Shown here: positions 9,321-18,079 of the stretch, piece after piece | Layout: each line of letters starts with the position of its first letter | Numbering within the stretch: position 1 is the stretch's first letter | NCBI RefSeq assembly: GCF_002746455.1 | Contig: NZ_NWUW01000020.1 | Span: forward strand, 27,234-91,233 | Length of the DNA: 64,000 nt | DNA from: Bacillus fungorum | Lineage (GTDB): Bacteria > Bacillota > Bacilli > Bacillales > Bacillaceae_G | Reading direction: 5' to 3' | Position numbers and translations under genes: made by a program | The notes under the pieces: generated by a model | The model's database searches: none | Told to the model about the DNA's origin: nothing | What the model saw: only the letters and a program-made list of their open reading frames with translations

Positions 9321-10760
9321 CTAGCCTATACTGTTTTTCTTCACAGCACTCATGCTTCCTATGATGTAAGCGATAAACGCAAAACAAATCGGAAAGACAA
9401 CTGTATGTATACCGAACGGATTTGGATAGAAAAGGTGAATACACATATATGAGCCTACCCCAACTAAAATGGAAGCAAGCGCTCCCGTTGCATTTCCTCT
9501 CCCCCAATATAACCCTAATACAATCGGCCAAATAAATGCTGCTTCTAATCCACCGAAAGAAAATAAATTTAACCATATTAAAAAATCTGGTGGTTTAATT
9601 GCTGCTGCATAAACGAGTAGCCCTACGATACCAGTAATCCACAAACTTCCTTTTCTAATCGTACTGTCTGCTGCATCTTTATTTATGTAATTTACGTATA
9701 TGTCTTTAATAATTGATGAACTTACAAGTAACAATAACGAGTTTACTGTAGACATAATCGCTGCCATTGGCGCAGCTAAGAAAACACCGGCTAACCAAGG
9801 TGGCAACACTTCCATCGCGAGTAACGGCATTACTTTATCTGGTACCGTTATACCCGGAAGTACGACTCGTGCAAATACACCTGTTAAATGCATACCGATC
9901 ATAATTGTACCTACAACAATCGTTCCAATTATTAAGGCTTGATGCATAGCTTTTGAATTTTTATAAGACATGGCACGAACACTAATTTGCGGTAAACCAA
10001 CAACACCAATCCCAATTAAAATCCAAAATGATGTCACATATGATTTCGTTAAACTACCATCCGCTCCAAATGGTGTAATTAAATTCGGATTGATTTGCAC
10101 AAGTTCCTGCATAATCTTTTCAATTCCACCACCGGCAATGACAGTAGCAATTAAAATGATTGTCGTTCCAACCAACATGATAATACCTAATAATGTATCT
10201 GATAGCGCAACCGCACGAAATCCACCAATTAATACGTACACAAGTACAGAGAAAGTAAATAAAAATAGTGCTGTTGTATAAGATAAACCCGTTAGCGACT
10301 CAATTAATCTTCCACCGCCAACCCACTGTGCTACTGTTGCTGAAAATAAAAAGATAATAATACATAACGCAGAAAGAATCACAACTGCTTTATTATTGTA
10401 TCTTCCCTTTAAATAATCGATAAGGGTAATGGCTTCCATCTTCCTAGCGATGATTGCAAACTTTTTACCGATAACCGTTAAAACGATATACCCTGTTACA
10501 ACTTGAATCGCAGATAGCAATACCCATCCAAGCCCCATATTGTAAGCAATACCTGGACCACCAATAAAGCTACTGGCACTACCATATGTAGCAATCATTG
10601 TCATCGCTAATAATAAACCGCCAAGCTCACGCCCACCAAGAAAATATTCTTGCAAAAATTTATTATGAGCAGTTGCTTGCACACGTCTTGAAGCATATAC
10701 ACCAATTAAAAATACAACGATAAACGAAATTATCATTGGAATGATTACATACCAATTCAT
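9321..10760 (-). CDS. panF: Sodium/pantothenate symporter
   Basis: 479 residues with about 13 predicted membrane helices and the sodium:solute symporter family pattern (for example G-G-R-E-L-G-G near residue 43 and A-A-P-M-A-A-I-M-S-T-V-N-S-L-L near 330). The strongest clue to substrate is the adjacent upstream 92-residue YhdT-type protein (stop and start 3 bp apart), a pairing known for PanF in many bacteria. It would import pantothenate, the coenzyme A precursor, with sodium. Substrate identity remains inferred from family and context. Confidence 0.85.
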   Translation of the reverse strand: MNWYVIIPMIISFIVVFLIGVYASRRVQATAHNKFLQEYFLGGRELGGLLLAMTMIATYGSASSFIGGPGIAYNMGLGWVLLSAIQVVTGYIVLTVIGKKFAIIARKMEAITLIDYLKGRYNNKAVVILSALCIIIFLFSATVAQWVGGGRLIESLTGLSYTTALFLFTFSVLVYVLIGGFRAVALSDTLLGIIMLVGTTIILIATVIAGGGIEKIMQELVQINPNLITPFGADGSLTKSYVTSFWILIGIGVVGLPQISVRAMSYKNSKAMHQALIIGTIVVGTIMIGMHLTGVFARVVLPGITVPDKVMPLLAMEVLPPWLAGVFLAAPMAAIMSTVNSLLLLVSSSIIKDIYVNYINKDAADSTIRKGSLWITGIVGLLVYAAAIKPPDFLIWLNLFSFGGLEAAFIWPIVLGLYWGRGNATGALASILVGVGSYMCIHLFYPNPFGIHTVVFPICFAFIAYIIGSMSAVKKNSIG

Positions 10761-10763
10761 CTA

Positions 10764-11042
10764 TTATTCCCCACTTTTTTCTTCCTCATCGAGTGAAATA
10801 TCTTGAAATACAAAACGAACAACTAAACTAAGTAAAATAACCATAACGATAAATCCAACGATACAGCTATAAAAAAACCATGCTGGAAAACCGAATACAT
10901 ATGTATATTCACTTGGATTTTTACTACCAAGCCCATAAGCAAATCCGTACCATATTATAAAATTGATAATAGCAAGTCCAAGACCAATTAACGCTTCTCT
11001 ATGGGCAATTCGAAAGCGTGGATCATCATGATAATTCTTCAT
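10764..11042 (-). CDS. YhdT family (DUF997) small membrane protein
   Basis: 92 residues with two hydrophobic segments (about 18-37 and 52-75) and an acidic C-terminus. It matches the DUF997/YhdT family, found beside panF. Function unknown; probably an accessory subunit of the symporter. First gene of a two-gene operon with panF; ATG preceded by GAGGAGGGAG. Confidence 0.82.
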   Translation of the reverse strand: MKNYHDDPRFRIAHREALIGLGLAIINFIIWYGFAYGLGSKNPSEYTYVFGFPAWFFYSCIVGFIVMVILLSLVVRFVFQDISLDEEEKSGE

Positions 11043-11187
11043 TTTCTCCCTCCTCTCACGATGTATTATTGTACCATTGTTCTTCTAGTTTTTCCTACTA
11101 GAAAGCAAAAACAAGCAGGATTTCTTATAATTATATAGAAGATTCTCTTACATTACATATTTTTTACAATTGTAACACAAATGAAAT

Positions 11188-11216
11188 TTGAATTTTCTGC
11201 ATTTGTTAATTATGAT
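11188..11216 (+). promoter_or_regulatory. Probable SigA promoter of the aldehyde dehydrogenase gene
   Basis: TTGAAT (11188-11193), 17-bp spacer, TATGAT (11211-11216), about 100 bp before the start codon. The rest of the 11043-11314 gap shows no gene. Confidence 0.5.
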
Positions 11217-11314
11217 TTAAATTAGAGGCTTTCCATCTAGTTCCTACATCCTTGATTTCGGAATAAACGCCGTCTCGTACTGCGTTTACATTATATTTTC
11301 AAGGGGGTTATACA

Positions 11315-12799
11315 ATGAGTCAACTAGCTGTAAATCTTCATGAAAAGGTAGAAAAGTTTCTCCAAGGTACAAAAAAATTATATGTGAATGGATCCTTCAT
11401 TGAAAGCGCTTCCGGAAAGACGTTTAAAACACCTAACCCAGCAACTGGCGAAACACTTGCTGTAGTGTCTGAAGCTGGTCGCGAAGATATTCATAAAGCT
11501 GTCGTTGCAGCTCGCATGGCTTTTGACGAAGGTCCTTGGTCACGTATGAGCACTGCTGAGCGCAGCCGTCTTATGTACAAGTTAGCTGATTTAATGGAAG
11601 AACATAAAGAAGAGCTTGCACAGCTCGAAACGTTAGATAACGGAAAGCCAATCCGTGAAACAATGGCAGCAGACATACCACTTGCAATTGAGCATATGCG
11701 ATATTATGCTGGCTGGGCGACGAAAATCGTTGGTCAAACAATCCCTGTTTCTGGTGATTTCTTTAACTATACACGCCATGAAGCTGTTGGTGTCGTTGGT
11801 CAAATTATCCCTTGGAACTTCCCACTTCTTATGGCAATGTGGAAAATGGGAGCAGCGCTTGCTACAGGATGTACAATTGTTTTAAAACCTGCAGAACAAA
11901 CTCCACTATCCACTCTATACTTAGCTGAATTAATTGAAGAAGCTGGATTCCCAAAAGGTGTTATTAATATCGTTCCTGGATTCGGTGAATCAGCTGGACA
12001 AGCACTTGTTAATCATCCACTCGTTGATAAAATTGCATTTACTGGTTCTACTCCAGTCGGTAAACAAATTATGCGACAAGCATCTGAATCATTAAAACGC
12101 GTTACACTTGAGTTAGGCGGTAAATCACCAAATATCATCTTGCCAGACGCCGACTTATCTCGCGCGATTCCTGGTGCCCTTTCTGGTGTTATGTTCAACC
12201 AAGGACAAGTATGCTCTGCTGGATCACGCTTATTTGTTCCGAAGAAAATGTATGATAATGTCATGGCTGACCTTGTCCTTTACTCTAAAAAATTAAATCA
12301 AGGTGCTGGCTTAAGTCCAGAAACTACAATCGGTCCTCTCGTTTCTGAAGAACAACAAAAACGTGTAATGGGCTACATTGAAAAAGGAATTGAAGAAGGT
12401 GCTGAAGTACTTTGCGGAGGAAGTAACCCATTCGATCAAGGCTACTTCGTTTCCCCTACTGTATTCGCTGACGTTAATGATGAAATGACGATCGCAAAAG
12501 AAGAAATTTTCGGTCCAGTTATTTCTGCAATACCTTTTAACGATATTGATGAAGTAATTGAACGTGCAAATAAATCACAATTCGGCTTAGCGGCTGGTGT
12601 GTGGACAGAAAATGTTAAAACAGCACACTATGTTGCAAGTAAAGTACGTGCTGGTACTGTATGGGTAAACTGTTATAACGTCTTTGATGCAGCATCTCCA
12701 TTTGGAGGATTTAAACAATCCGGTCTTGGCCGTGAAATGGGATCTTACGCATTAAATAACTATACAGAAGTGAAGAGCGTTTGGCTCAACTTAAACTAA
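11315..12799 (+). CDS. dhaS: NAD(P)-dependent aldehyde dehydrogenase
   Basis: 494 residues, usual ALDH length. Visible motifs are P-W-N-F-P near 166, the general base Glu266 in L-E-L-G-G-K-S-P, the catalytic Cys300 in Q-G-Q-V-C-S-A-G, and E-E-I-F-G-P-V. It oxidises aldehydes to carboxylates; it is closest in appearance to B. subtilis DhaS/retinal-dehydrogenase-like enzymes, so the symbol is tentative. ATG follows AAGGGGG. Monocistronic with a strong terminator. Confidence 0.88.
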   Translation: MSQLAVNLHEKVEKFLQGTKKLYVNGSFIESASGKTFKTPNPATGETLAVVSEAGREDIHKAVVAARMAFDEGPWSRMSTAERSRLMYKLADLMEEHKEELAQLETLDNGKPIRETMAADIPLAIEHMRYYAGWATKIVGQTIPVSGDFFNYTRHEAVGVVGQIIPWNFPLLMAMWKMGAALATGCTIVLKPAEQTPLSTLYLAELIEEAGFPKGVINIVPGFGESAGQALVNHPLVDKIAFTGSTPVGKQIMRQASESLKRVTLELGGKSPNIILPDADLSRAIPGALSGVMFNQGQVCSAGSRLFVPKKMYDNVMADLVLYSKKLNQGAGLSPETTIGPLVSEEQQKRVMGYIEKGIEEGAEVLCGGSNPFDQGYFVSPTVFADVNDEMTIAKEEIFGPVISAIPFNDIDEVIERANKSQFGLAAGVWTENVKTAHYVASKVRAGTVWVNCYNVFDAASPFGGFKQSGLGREMGSYALNNYTEVKSVWLNLN

Positions 12800-12803
12800 C
12801 TGA

Positions 12804-12836
12804 AAAAGAACCTGACCTATCCGGTCAGGTTCTTTT
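12804..12836. terminator. Bidirectional intrinsic terminator
   Basis: Stem AAAAGAACCTGACC/GGTCAGGTTCTTTT between the convergent aldehyde dehydrogenase and FabG-like genes. Confidence 0.92.
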
Positions 12837-12850
12837 CATTATGTATGCCT

Positions 12851-13591
12851 TTAAACTTGCAATCCCCCGCTCACATTCAATACTTCTCCTGTAATATAGG
12901 ATGCGTATTCTGATGCTAAAAAGGCAGCTGCGTTCGCAATATCTTCTGGCGTTCCAATTCTACCAACTGGAATCGCGCCGACCATCTTTTCTTTCACTTT
13001 ATCTGGTATCGTTTTTGTCATATCTGTATCCATAAATCCTGGACAAATCGCATTACACGTAATACCAAAACTTCCAACTTCTTTCGCTGCCGTTTTCGTT
13101 AAACCTACAACGCCTGCCTTCGTTGCCGCATAATTTGCTTGACCTATATTTCCTTCTCTACTAATTGAAGATATATTAATAATGCGTCCATACCCTTGTT
13201 GTCTCATGTAAAGAAGCGCTGGTTGCATACAATAAAAAACACCAGTTAAGTTCACTTGTAATACTTGTTCCCAAGCAGACTTCTCCATTTTATGTAACAT
13301 TGCATCTCTTGTAATTCCAGCATTATTCACCAAAATATGTAATGTTCCGAATTTTTGAACCGCATATTCAATTAACGACTTCGCTTCATTTTGATTACTT
13401 ACATCACATCGGTATAAGCTCACTTCATATCCTTCATCCGATAACTCACGTGTCGTTTTTTGTAGCTTCTCTTCATTTACATCGCTAATTAATACTTTAG
13501 CCCCTAGTTTTGCATAAACCCTTGCAATCTCTTTTCCAATTCCCTGTGCAGCTCCTGTTACAACAGCTGTTTTCCCATTTAAAAACTCCAT
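12851..13591 (-). CDS. FabG-like 3-oxoacyl-ACP / acetoacetyl-CoA reductase
   Basis: 246-residue classical SDR: T-G-A-A-Q-G-I-G at 12-19, N-N-A-G at 89-92, Ser142, Tyr154 and Lys158 (Y-A-A-T-K), and the conserved C-terminal G-E-V-L-N-V-S-G-G. Length and motifs fit FabG/PhaB reductases acting on beta-ketoacyl thioesters. It is not in a fatty-acid biosynthesis cluster, so it is probably a paralogue rather than the housekeeping FabG. Preceded by GGGGGATAGGG. Confidence 0.82.
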   Translation of the reverse strand: MEFLNGKTAVVTGAAQGIGKEIARVYAKLGAKVLISDVNEEKLQKTTRELSDEGYEVSLYRCDVSNQNEAKSLIEYAVQKFGTLHILVNNAGITRDAMLHKMEKSAWEQVLQVNLTGVFYCMQPALLYMRQQGYGRIINISSISREGNIGQANYAATKAGVVGLTKTAAKEVGSFGITCNAICPGFMDTDMTKTIPDKVKEKMVGAIPVGRIGTPEDIANAAAFLASEYASYITGEVLNVSGGLQV

Positions 13592-13724
13592 CCCTATCCC
13601 CCATTTCTATTACTTATACTGTATATTTCGGCTTTTTACTTTCCAATTCCTCTTTGTATAAAAAAGTCTATTTGTGTCAAACTAACTTTGCAACGTCGCA
13701 TAAAGTGCAAGGAGATTGTGCCGA

Positions 13725-13874
13725 ATGAACAAAAAAAATTTCAAGCAAAGCAAAGCTACTGATGGCATTGATGTTGAGTTCTCTCGTGAACTCGCTGACC
13801 ACAATGACTTAGAAGCAAACGCACGTGCAAATGCCGCTGATGCACGTCAAAAACGCCAGTCAACCGAAAAATAA
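13725..13874 (+). CDS. Small YfhD-like protein
   Basis: 49-residue hydrophilic protein (begins M-N-K-K-N-F-K-Q-S-K) with AAGGAG 10 bases before the ATG. The segment D-G-I-D-V-E-F-S-R-E-L-A-D-H-N-D-L-E-A followed by A-R-A-N-A-A-D-A-R resembles the C-terminus of Bacillus YfhD-family proteins, some of which are sporulation-associated. The assignment is from memory of the family and is tentative. It is a separate plus-strand unit between two minus-strand genes. Confidence 0.7.
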   Translation: MNKKNFKQSKATDGIDVEFSRELADHNDLEANARANAADARQKRQSTEK

Positions 13875-13920
13875 GGAAAATACAACCTTATTCTTTTCAA
13901 CAGGGACCTACTACCCAACA

Positions 13921-13953
13921 AAATAAACCGAGAGATATCCTCTCGGTTTATTT
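13921..13953. terminator. Bidirectional intrinsic terminator
   Basis: Stem AAATAAACCGAGAG/CTCTCGGTTTATTT between the YfhD-like gene and the convergent squalene-hopene cyclase gene; it overlaps the cyclase stop codon. Confidence 0.9.
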
Positions 13954-15801
13954 TCGATATTTTTTTATATAATGCGCCAAAGTAATTAGCGGATATATAT
14001 GGGCATAGCTATGATAACGAATATAAAACCCATTTGGTAAACCTGTTCCAGTAGGATATTTTTCGTTCACATAAAGATTCGCAAGCAAATATGAAATACC
14101 TTTTCGAATAACTGGCGTGTCTGTATCGTAGTAAGAAATGAGAGCATCTAACGCCCATGCTGTTTGGGATGGTGTACTGAATGGTAAAGTAACGAACCTT
14201 TTCTCCACACTACTGTGGCAAGATTCCCCCCACCCACCATCTTCATGCTGTATATGTTCAAGCCATAAAGCTGCTCGTTTCAACGAAGGATTGCTAGACG
14301 GAATTCCGATTGACCGTAAACCAGTCATAACAGCCCACGTACCATATATATAACAAATCCCCCATTTCCCAAACCACGGTCCATTTTCCTCTTGTACATT
14401 CATTAACCAATTTACTGCATTTTGTTTTTGTTTTTCAGACAATTCATTTTGCGCATACGTCCCGAAAAACTCTAACACTCTTCCTGTAATATCTGGTGTA
14501 GAAGGATCTGTAATCATGTCGCTTGCATTTTCGATTGGTAAATTTGCTAATAAATTGCTCGTCACACCTTTTTCAAATGCTCCCCAGCCACCATCATTAT
14601 TTTGTAATCCTTTAATCCAATTAACCCCTTTCTCCCAAGCATAATCTACCTTTTTGTTTCCTCTACTTCTCGCCAAAGCTCTTAGCACAGCTGTTGTATC
14701 ATCGACATCTGGAATTGTCGTATTCACATCCGAAAAACCCCAACCACCAGGAGTAAGCTTTGGAGCATGTACGCTCCAATCAGCTTTTCTTGTATGCTGT
14801 TTTTTTAATAAATACGCTGATGCATTTTGAATCATCTTATTATCTTTCGGAACGTGGGCCTCTTGTAACGCATAACTGAGTAAAGCCGTATCCCATACAG
14901 TTGAAGGAGAATTTTGCAAATGATTCCCTCTCTCCGTCTTCCATATATAAGATGTGATTCCCGTTATTGCCTTCTGAATTATTGGAGATTGAATGGAATG
15001 TCCTAATGCCAATAAAGCATAAATCATATAAAACGAGGCACTTGCGTAACTATATAACGTTCCATTTTCATCAATACGCTCTTTCATAAAACGTTCGACT
15101 TCCTCACATCCTTTATGATGTAACGAAAGTGGATACGATATGATTTGTTTTACATCACTTAATAATGTTTGAAACAACGGAGACCGCTCCTCCCGAAACC
15201 ATTCTCCGCCTCCGCCCGCAATGTGATTTAAATTTGGCAATAATTTTTTCCCTACTTGAAATCTTTTATTTAAACACAGCATCATCGGAATTAAATGGAT
15301 ACGTGCTGAGCTACTCAATTCAAATATACTGAGGGGCGAATCATTCTGTAGAAACATGATTGGTGTTGGTAAATGAAAGAGTGAAGGATATTCATATTCT
15401 CCATGAATCGCTAATAAAAACTTCGTCATAAAATGAGCACGCGCTACCCCACCACGCTCATTTATAAACATTTCCGCTCGCTTCATATTTGCATCTTCTT
15501 TTGTATATTTTTTCGATGCAAGCAAGGCGGCATAAGATTGAATTGTAGCAGATAAATTCCCTCCAACTTCATCTTCATACAATTTCCATGTTCCTTCATT
15601 TGTTTGCAGTGATGCTAATCTTTTTACAAACGGTTCTATCTCTTTATCTCTACCTAATAATTTTAATAAAAAAATCATATGACAATCTGTTAATGGAGCC
15701 CCTTCAAAACAAAACCGCCACGTTCCATCTCGCCGTTGCATCGTTTGAAGTGCAGTCGTTCTTCTCGCTATTTCTTCATCCACTTTTTCATATAATAACA
15801 A
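13948..15801 (-). CDS. shc: Squalene-hopene cyclase (or sesquarterpene cyclase)
   Basis: 617 residues. It contains the acidic D-V-D-D-T-T motif near residue 370, which protonates the substrate, and many QW-type repeats such as N-N-D-G-G-W-G-A-F and H-E-D-G-G-W-G-E. These define prokaryotic triterpene cyclases, which fold squalene or related polyprenes into hopanoid-type products at the membrane. TTG 15801 (M-L-L-Y-E-K) is preferred because AGGTGA sits 5 bases upstream; GTG 15810 is an alternative. In B. subtilis the homologue SqhC makes C35 terpenols and influences spore resistance, so the exact substrate is uncertain. Confidence 0.88.
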   Translation of the reverse strand: MLLYEKVDEEIARRTTALQTMQRRDGTWRFCFEGAPLTDCHMIFLLKLLGRDKEIEPFVKRLASLQTNEGTWKLYEDEVGGNLSATIQSYAALLASKKYTKEDANMKRAEMFINERGGVARAHFMTKFLLAIHGEYEYPSLFHLPTPIMFLQNDSPLSIFELSSSARIHLIPMMLCLNKRFQVGKKLLPNLNHIAGGGGEWFREERSPLFQTLLSDVKQIISYPLSLHHKGCEEVERFMKERIDENGTLYSYASASFYMIYALLALGHSIQSPIIQKAITGITSYIWKTERGNHLQNSPSTVWDTALLSYALQEAHVPKDNKMIQNASAYLLKKQHTRKADWSVHAPKLTPGGWGFSDVNTTIPDVDDTTAVLRALARSRGNKKVDYAWEKGVNWIKGLQNNDGGWGAFEKGVTSNLLANLPIENASDMITDPSTPDITGRVLEFFGTYAQNELSEKQKQNAVNWLMNVQEENGPWFGKWGICYIYGTWAVMTGLRSIGIPSSNPSLKRAALWLEHIQHEDGGWGESCHSSVEKRFVTLPFSTPSQTAWALDALISYYDTDTPVIRKGISYLLANLYVNEKYPTGTGLPNGFYIRYHSYAHIYPLITLAHYIKKYRK

Positions 15802-15870
15802 GTTATTCACCTACCCTTTCGAAATCCGTATAACGATATTCAAAAAGGCAGCTGAATATGTATGAAAACA

Positions 15871-15901
15871 AAGAAAAGCAGAACATCTAGTATGTTCTGC
15901 T
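15871..15901 (-). terminator. Intrinsic terminator of the yuiD-like gene
   Basis: Stem AGCAGAACAT/ATGTTCTGCT, then TTTTCTTTG on the minus strand. Confidence 0.85.
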
Positions 15902-16326
15902 CATAAACAATATCCTACTCCGACAATTATCCCTAATAAAGCACCGACTACCACTTCATACGGTGTATGCCCGACAAGTTCATTTAACTTCTTATATTCT
16001 GTTTGTCTACCATGAAAAAACTCATTCAATATTTTCGCCTGTTTACTTACTGCAAGCCTTACTCCTGAAGCATCATACATTACAATTATTGCAAAGATAG
16101 CCGCAACAGCAAATACAGTACTTTCCACACCTTCCACAACGCCAACACCTGTCGCAAGTGCTGTAACAGTTGAAGCATGAGAACTTGGCATTCCACCTGA
16201 AGCGAAAAACTTTGCAAAATCAAATTCACCCGTTTTGACTAATTTAAAAACTACTTTCGTCAATTGTGCTAAAAACCAAGAAATTACAGCGGCCATAAGC
16301 GGATCATTATGTAAAATTGTTTCCAC
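15901..16326 (-). CDS. yuiD: Divergent PAP2 family membrane protein (YuiD-like, DUF212)
   Basis: 141 residues with 3-4 hydrophobic segments. Conserved pieces include S-G-G-M-P-S-S-H-A-S near residue 43, Y-D-A-S-G-V-R near 85 and G-H-T-P-Y-E-V-V-V-G-A near 118, the pattern of the DUF212/divergent PAP2 family. A phosphatase role on lipid phosphates is suggested by family relation but unproven. Monocistronic. Confidence 0.85.
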   Translation of the reverse strand: METILHNDPLMAAVISWFLAQLTKVVFKLVKTGEFDFAKFFASGGMPSSHASTVTALATGVGVVEGVESTVFAVAAIFAIIVMYDASGVRLAVSKQAKILNEFFHGRQTEYKKLNELVGHTPYEVVVGALLGIIVGVGYCL

Positions 16327-16377
16327 GTTCTCAGCTCCCTACTGACTATAATGGAAATTCTATATAGTATCAGTATA

Positions 16378-16407
16378 AAGAAAAATGCGTAGAAAATACT
16401 ACGCATT
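16378..16407 (-). terminator. Intrinsic terminator of rarD
   Basis: Stem AATGCGTAG/CTACGCATT followed on the minus strand by TTTTTC. Confidence 0.8.
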
Positions 16408-17347
16408 ATGATACTTTTGCTGATTTATTTTTTATAAATTTCGGTTGTTTCTGCACTAAAAACTTTGTTTTCGCTACCGAGAATACAAATAATGCAACCC
16501 ATATACAGAAAAATGCAATCATATGAGTAGATGTGAAATGTTCACCAAATACAAATACACCTAAAATTAAACTAATCGTCGGGGCAATATATTGTAAAAA
16601 TCCTACCATGTAAAGCGGAATAAGTTGTGCTCCTTTTGCAAAATAAAAAAGTGGTAATGCTGTAACAATACCGGCTCCTATTAATAATAACGTTGATAAC
16701 ATGGAAATAGATCCAAATGAACCGAAGCCATGTACTCCTGTCATAACGAGATAAATAATTGCAAACGGCGTCACTAACATCGTTTCCATCGTAAGTCCAA
16801 TTGTCGCATCATAGTTTAACAATTTTTTCGTTAATCCATATAATCCAAATGAAAGGGCAAGTGATAAAGACACCCATGGAATAGCCCCAAAACGTACTGT
16901 TAAAATGATAACCCCTACTCCAGCTAAACCAACTGCAACATATTGCCAAAAGTTTAACTTTTCCTTTAAAACGACTGTACCAAGTAAAATACTAATAAGC
17001 GGATTAATATAATAGCCAAGACTTGCTTCAATGACATGATTATGATTAACGGCCCATATGTAGACAAACCAGTTTCCGCTAATCAAGACTGAAGCTATTG
17101 TTAATGACATTAATAATTTAGGTCGTTTAAAAAGATTCACGAACTCCCCAATAAACTGACGAAACCTTTTCGTAACACCTAATACAAGTAACATAAAAAC
17201 GAACGCCCAAACGATGCGGTGTGCTAATATTTCATCTGCCGGAACTTCCTCAACCCATTTCCAATAGATTGGTAGGATTCCCCACATCGTATAAGCACCA
17301 GCCGCGTATATTATCCCTTTTTTTTGCTGTGCTGATTGACTCCCCAT
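16406..17347 (-). CDS. rarD: EamA-family transporter RarD
   Basis: 313 residues, ten hydrophobic helices arranged as two EamA repeats. The opening K-G-I-I-Y-A-A-G-A-Y-T-M-W-G-I-L-P-I-Y-W is characteristic of RarD (so-called chloramphenicol-sensitive protein). The substrate is unknown. The frame opens at 17380, but the ATG at 17347 has AGGAG 9 bases upstream while the first ATG has none. Confidence 0.85.
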   Translation of the reverse strand: MGSQSAQQKKGIIYAAGAYTMWGILPIYWKWVEEVPADEILAHRIVWAFVFMLLVLGVTKRFRQFIGEFVNLFKRPKLLMSLTIASVLISGNWFVYIWAVNHNHVIEASLGYYINPLISILLGTVVLKEKLNFWQYVAVGLAGVGVIILTVRFGAIPWVSLSLALSFGLYGLTKKLLNYDATIGLTMETMLVTPFAIIYLVMTGVHGFGSFGSISMLSTLLLIGAGIVTALPLFYFAKGAQLIPLYMVGFLQYIAPTISLILGVFVFGEHFTSTHMIAFFCIWVALFVFSVAKTKFLVQKQPKFIKNKSAKVS

Positions 17348-17438
17348 CTTCCTTTTTCTCCTCTTCTCGTTTTTCTCCATTATACGATCCTACATGCTCA
17401 CTTTACCAATAATCAATCTGCAATTCTTTCGACATTTC

Positions 17439-17687
17439 TCATACAGCCCAAAATAAGCATACTGTTATAACGACAAGTAACGGTATACCAAAAACAAATT
17501 TCTTTTTATGAGTTTTATGGTGAAACATATACATACCGATCCAAGCACCAATTGCGCCCCCAGCTGCTGCTGATAAAAACAACGTACTCTCTGGCGTTCT
17601 CCACTGTTTCTTCTTCGCTTTTCGTTTATCAAGCCCCATAAGGCTAAAAGCTATAACGTTAATAATAATAAAATAAATCCATTCCAT
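17439..17687 (-). CDS. DUF1294 family small membrane protein
   Basis: 82 residues, an N-terminal hydrophobic helix, then M-G-L-D-K-R-K-A-K-K-K-Q-W-R-T-P-E, the signature of DUF1294, then two more hydrophobic stretches. Function unknown. ATG preceded by GGGAGAGAAAG. Confidence 0.83.
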   Translation of the reverse strand: MEWIYFIIINVIAFSLMGLDKRKAKKKQWRTPESTLFLSAAAGGAIGAWIGMYMFHHKTHKKKFVFGIPLLVVITVCLFWAV

Positions 17688-17701
17688 CGCTTTCTCTCCC
17701 T

Positions 17702-17854
17702 ATGAAAAATTCGCTTAATGGTAACATGAAAAAACGATGGAAACAACTGAAGAACACTTTTGTTGCTTCTATCGTTTCAATCATCTTTTTCATATCCATT
17801 ACATTCACCCCTCTTGTAAAAAACAAAGTCAAAGAGTATTTATTTTATAATTAA
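17702..17854 (+). CDS. Possible small membrane protein (50 residues)
   Basis: Open frame of 50 codons: basic N-terminus (K-K-R-W-K-Q-L-K), one hydrophobic helix (about 20-40), basic tail. The composition looks protein-like, but there is no ribosome site before either candidate ATG (17702, 17726), and the end overlaps the convergent 74-residue gene by 15 bp. It may be a remnant or chance frame. Confidence 0.25.
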   Translation: MKNSLNGNMKKRWKQLKNTFVASIVSIIFFISITFTPLVKNKVKEYLFYN

Positions 17855-18064
17855 CAATAATTGTGCATTTCTAGTCTCTCGTTCTTCTTCACCAACTAAG
17901 TCATACTTTTTTAAAAGATGAAAAACATCATTTAATATTTCTTGTGAGTGATTACCTTGCAAAAATTCTTTTAACACTTTGAACATCTCTTCAGATAAAA
18001 AACTCTTTTGACTTTCAAGCTTATTCATCACATCTTCAATAGAATGATCAATGTTACATGCCAT
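17840..18064 (-). CDS. Hypothetical protein, 74 residues
   Basis: Small, mostly helical, acidic protein without recognised domain; pairs of leucine/isoleucine suggest a compact helical bundle. Strong AGGAGG ribosome site. It begins 15 bp after the Mrp ATPase gene and is probably co-transcribed with it. A helper of that ATPase is possible but unsupported beyond position. Confidence 0.7.
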   Translation of the reverse strand: MACNIDHSIEDVMNKLESQKSFLSEEMFKVLKEFLQGNHSQEILNDVFHLLKKYDLVGEEERETRNAQLLLIIK

Positions 18065-18079
18065 ACTAAACTTCCTCCT

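Noticed and set aside
9238..9576. 112-codon frame overlapping the end of panF
   Set aside because: Different frame inside panF and across its terminator; Cys/Arg/Tyr-rich, not protein-like.
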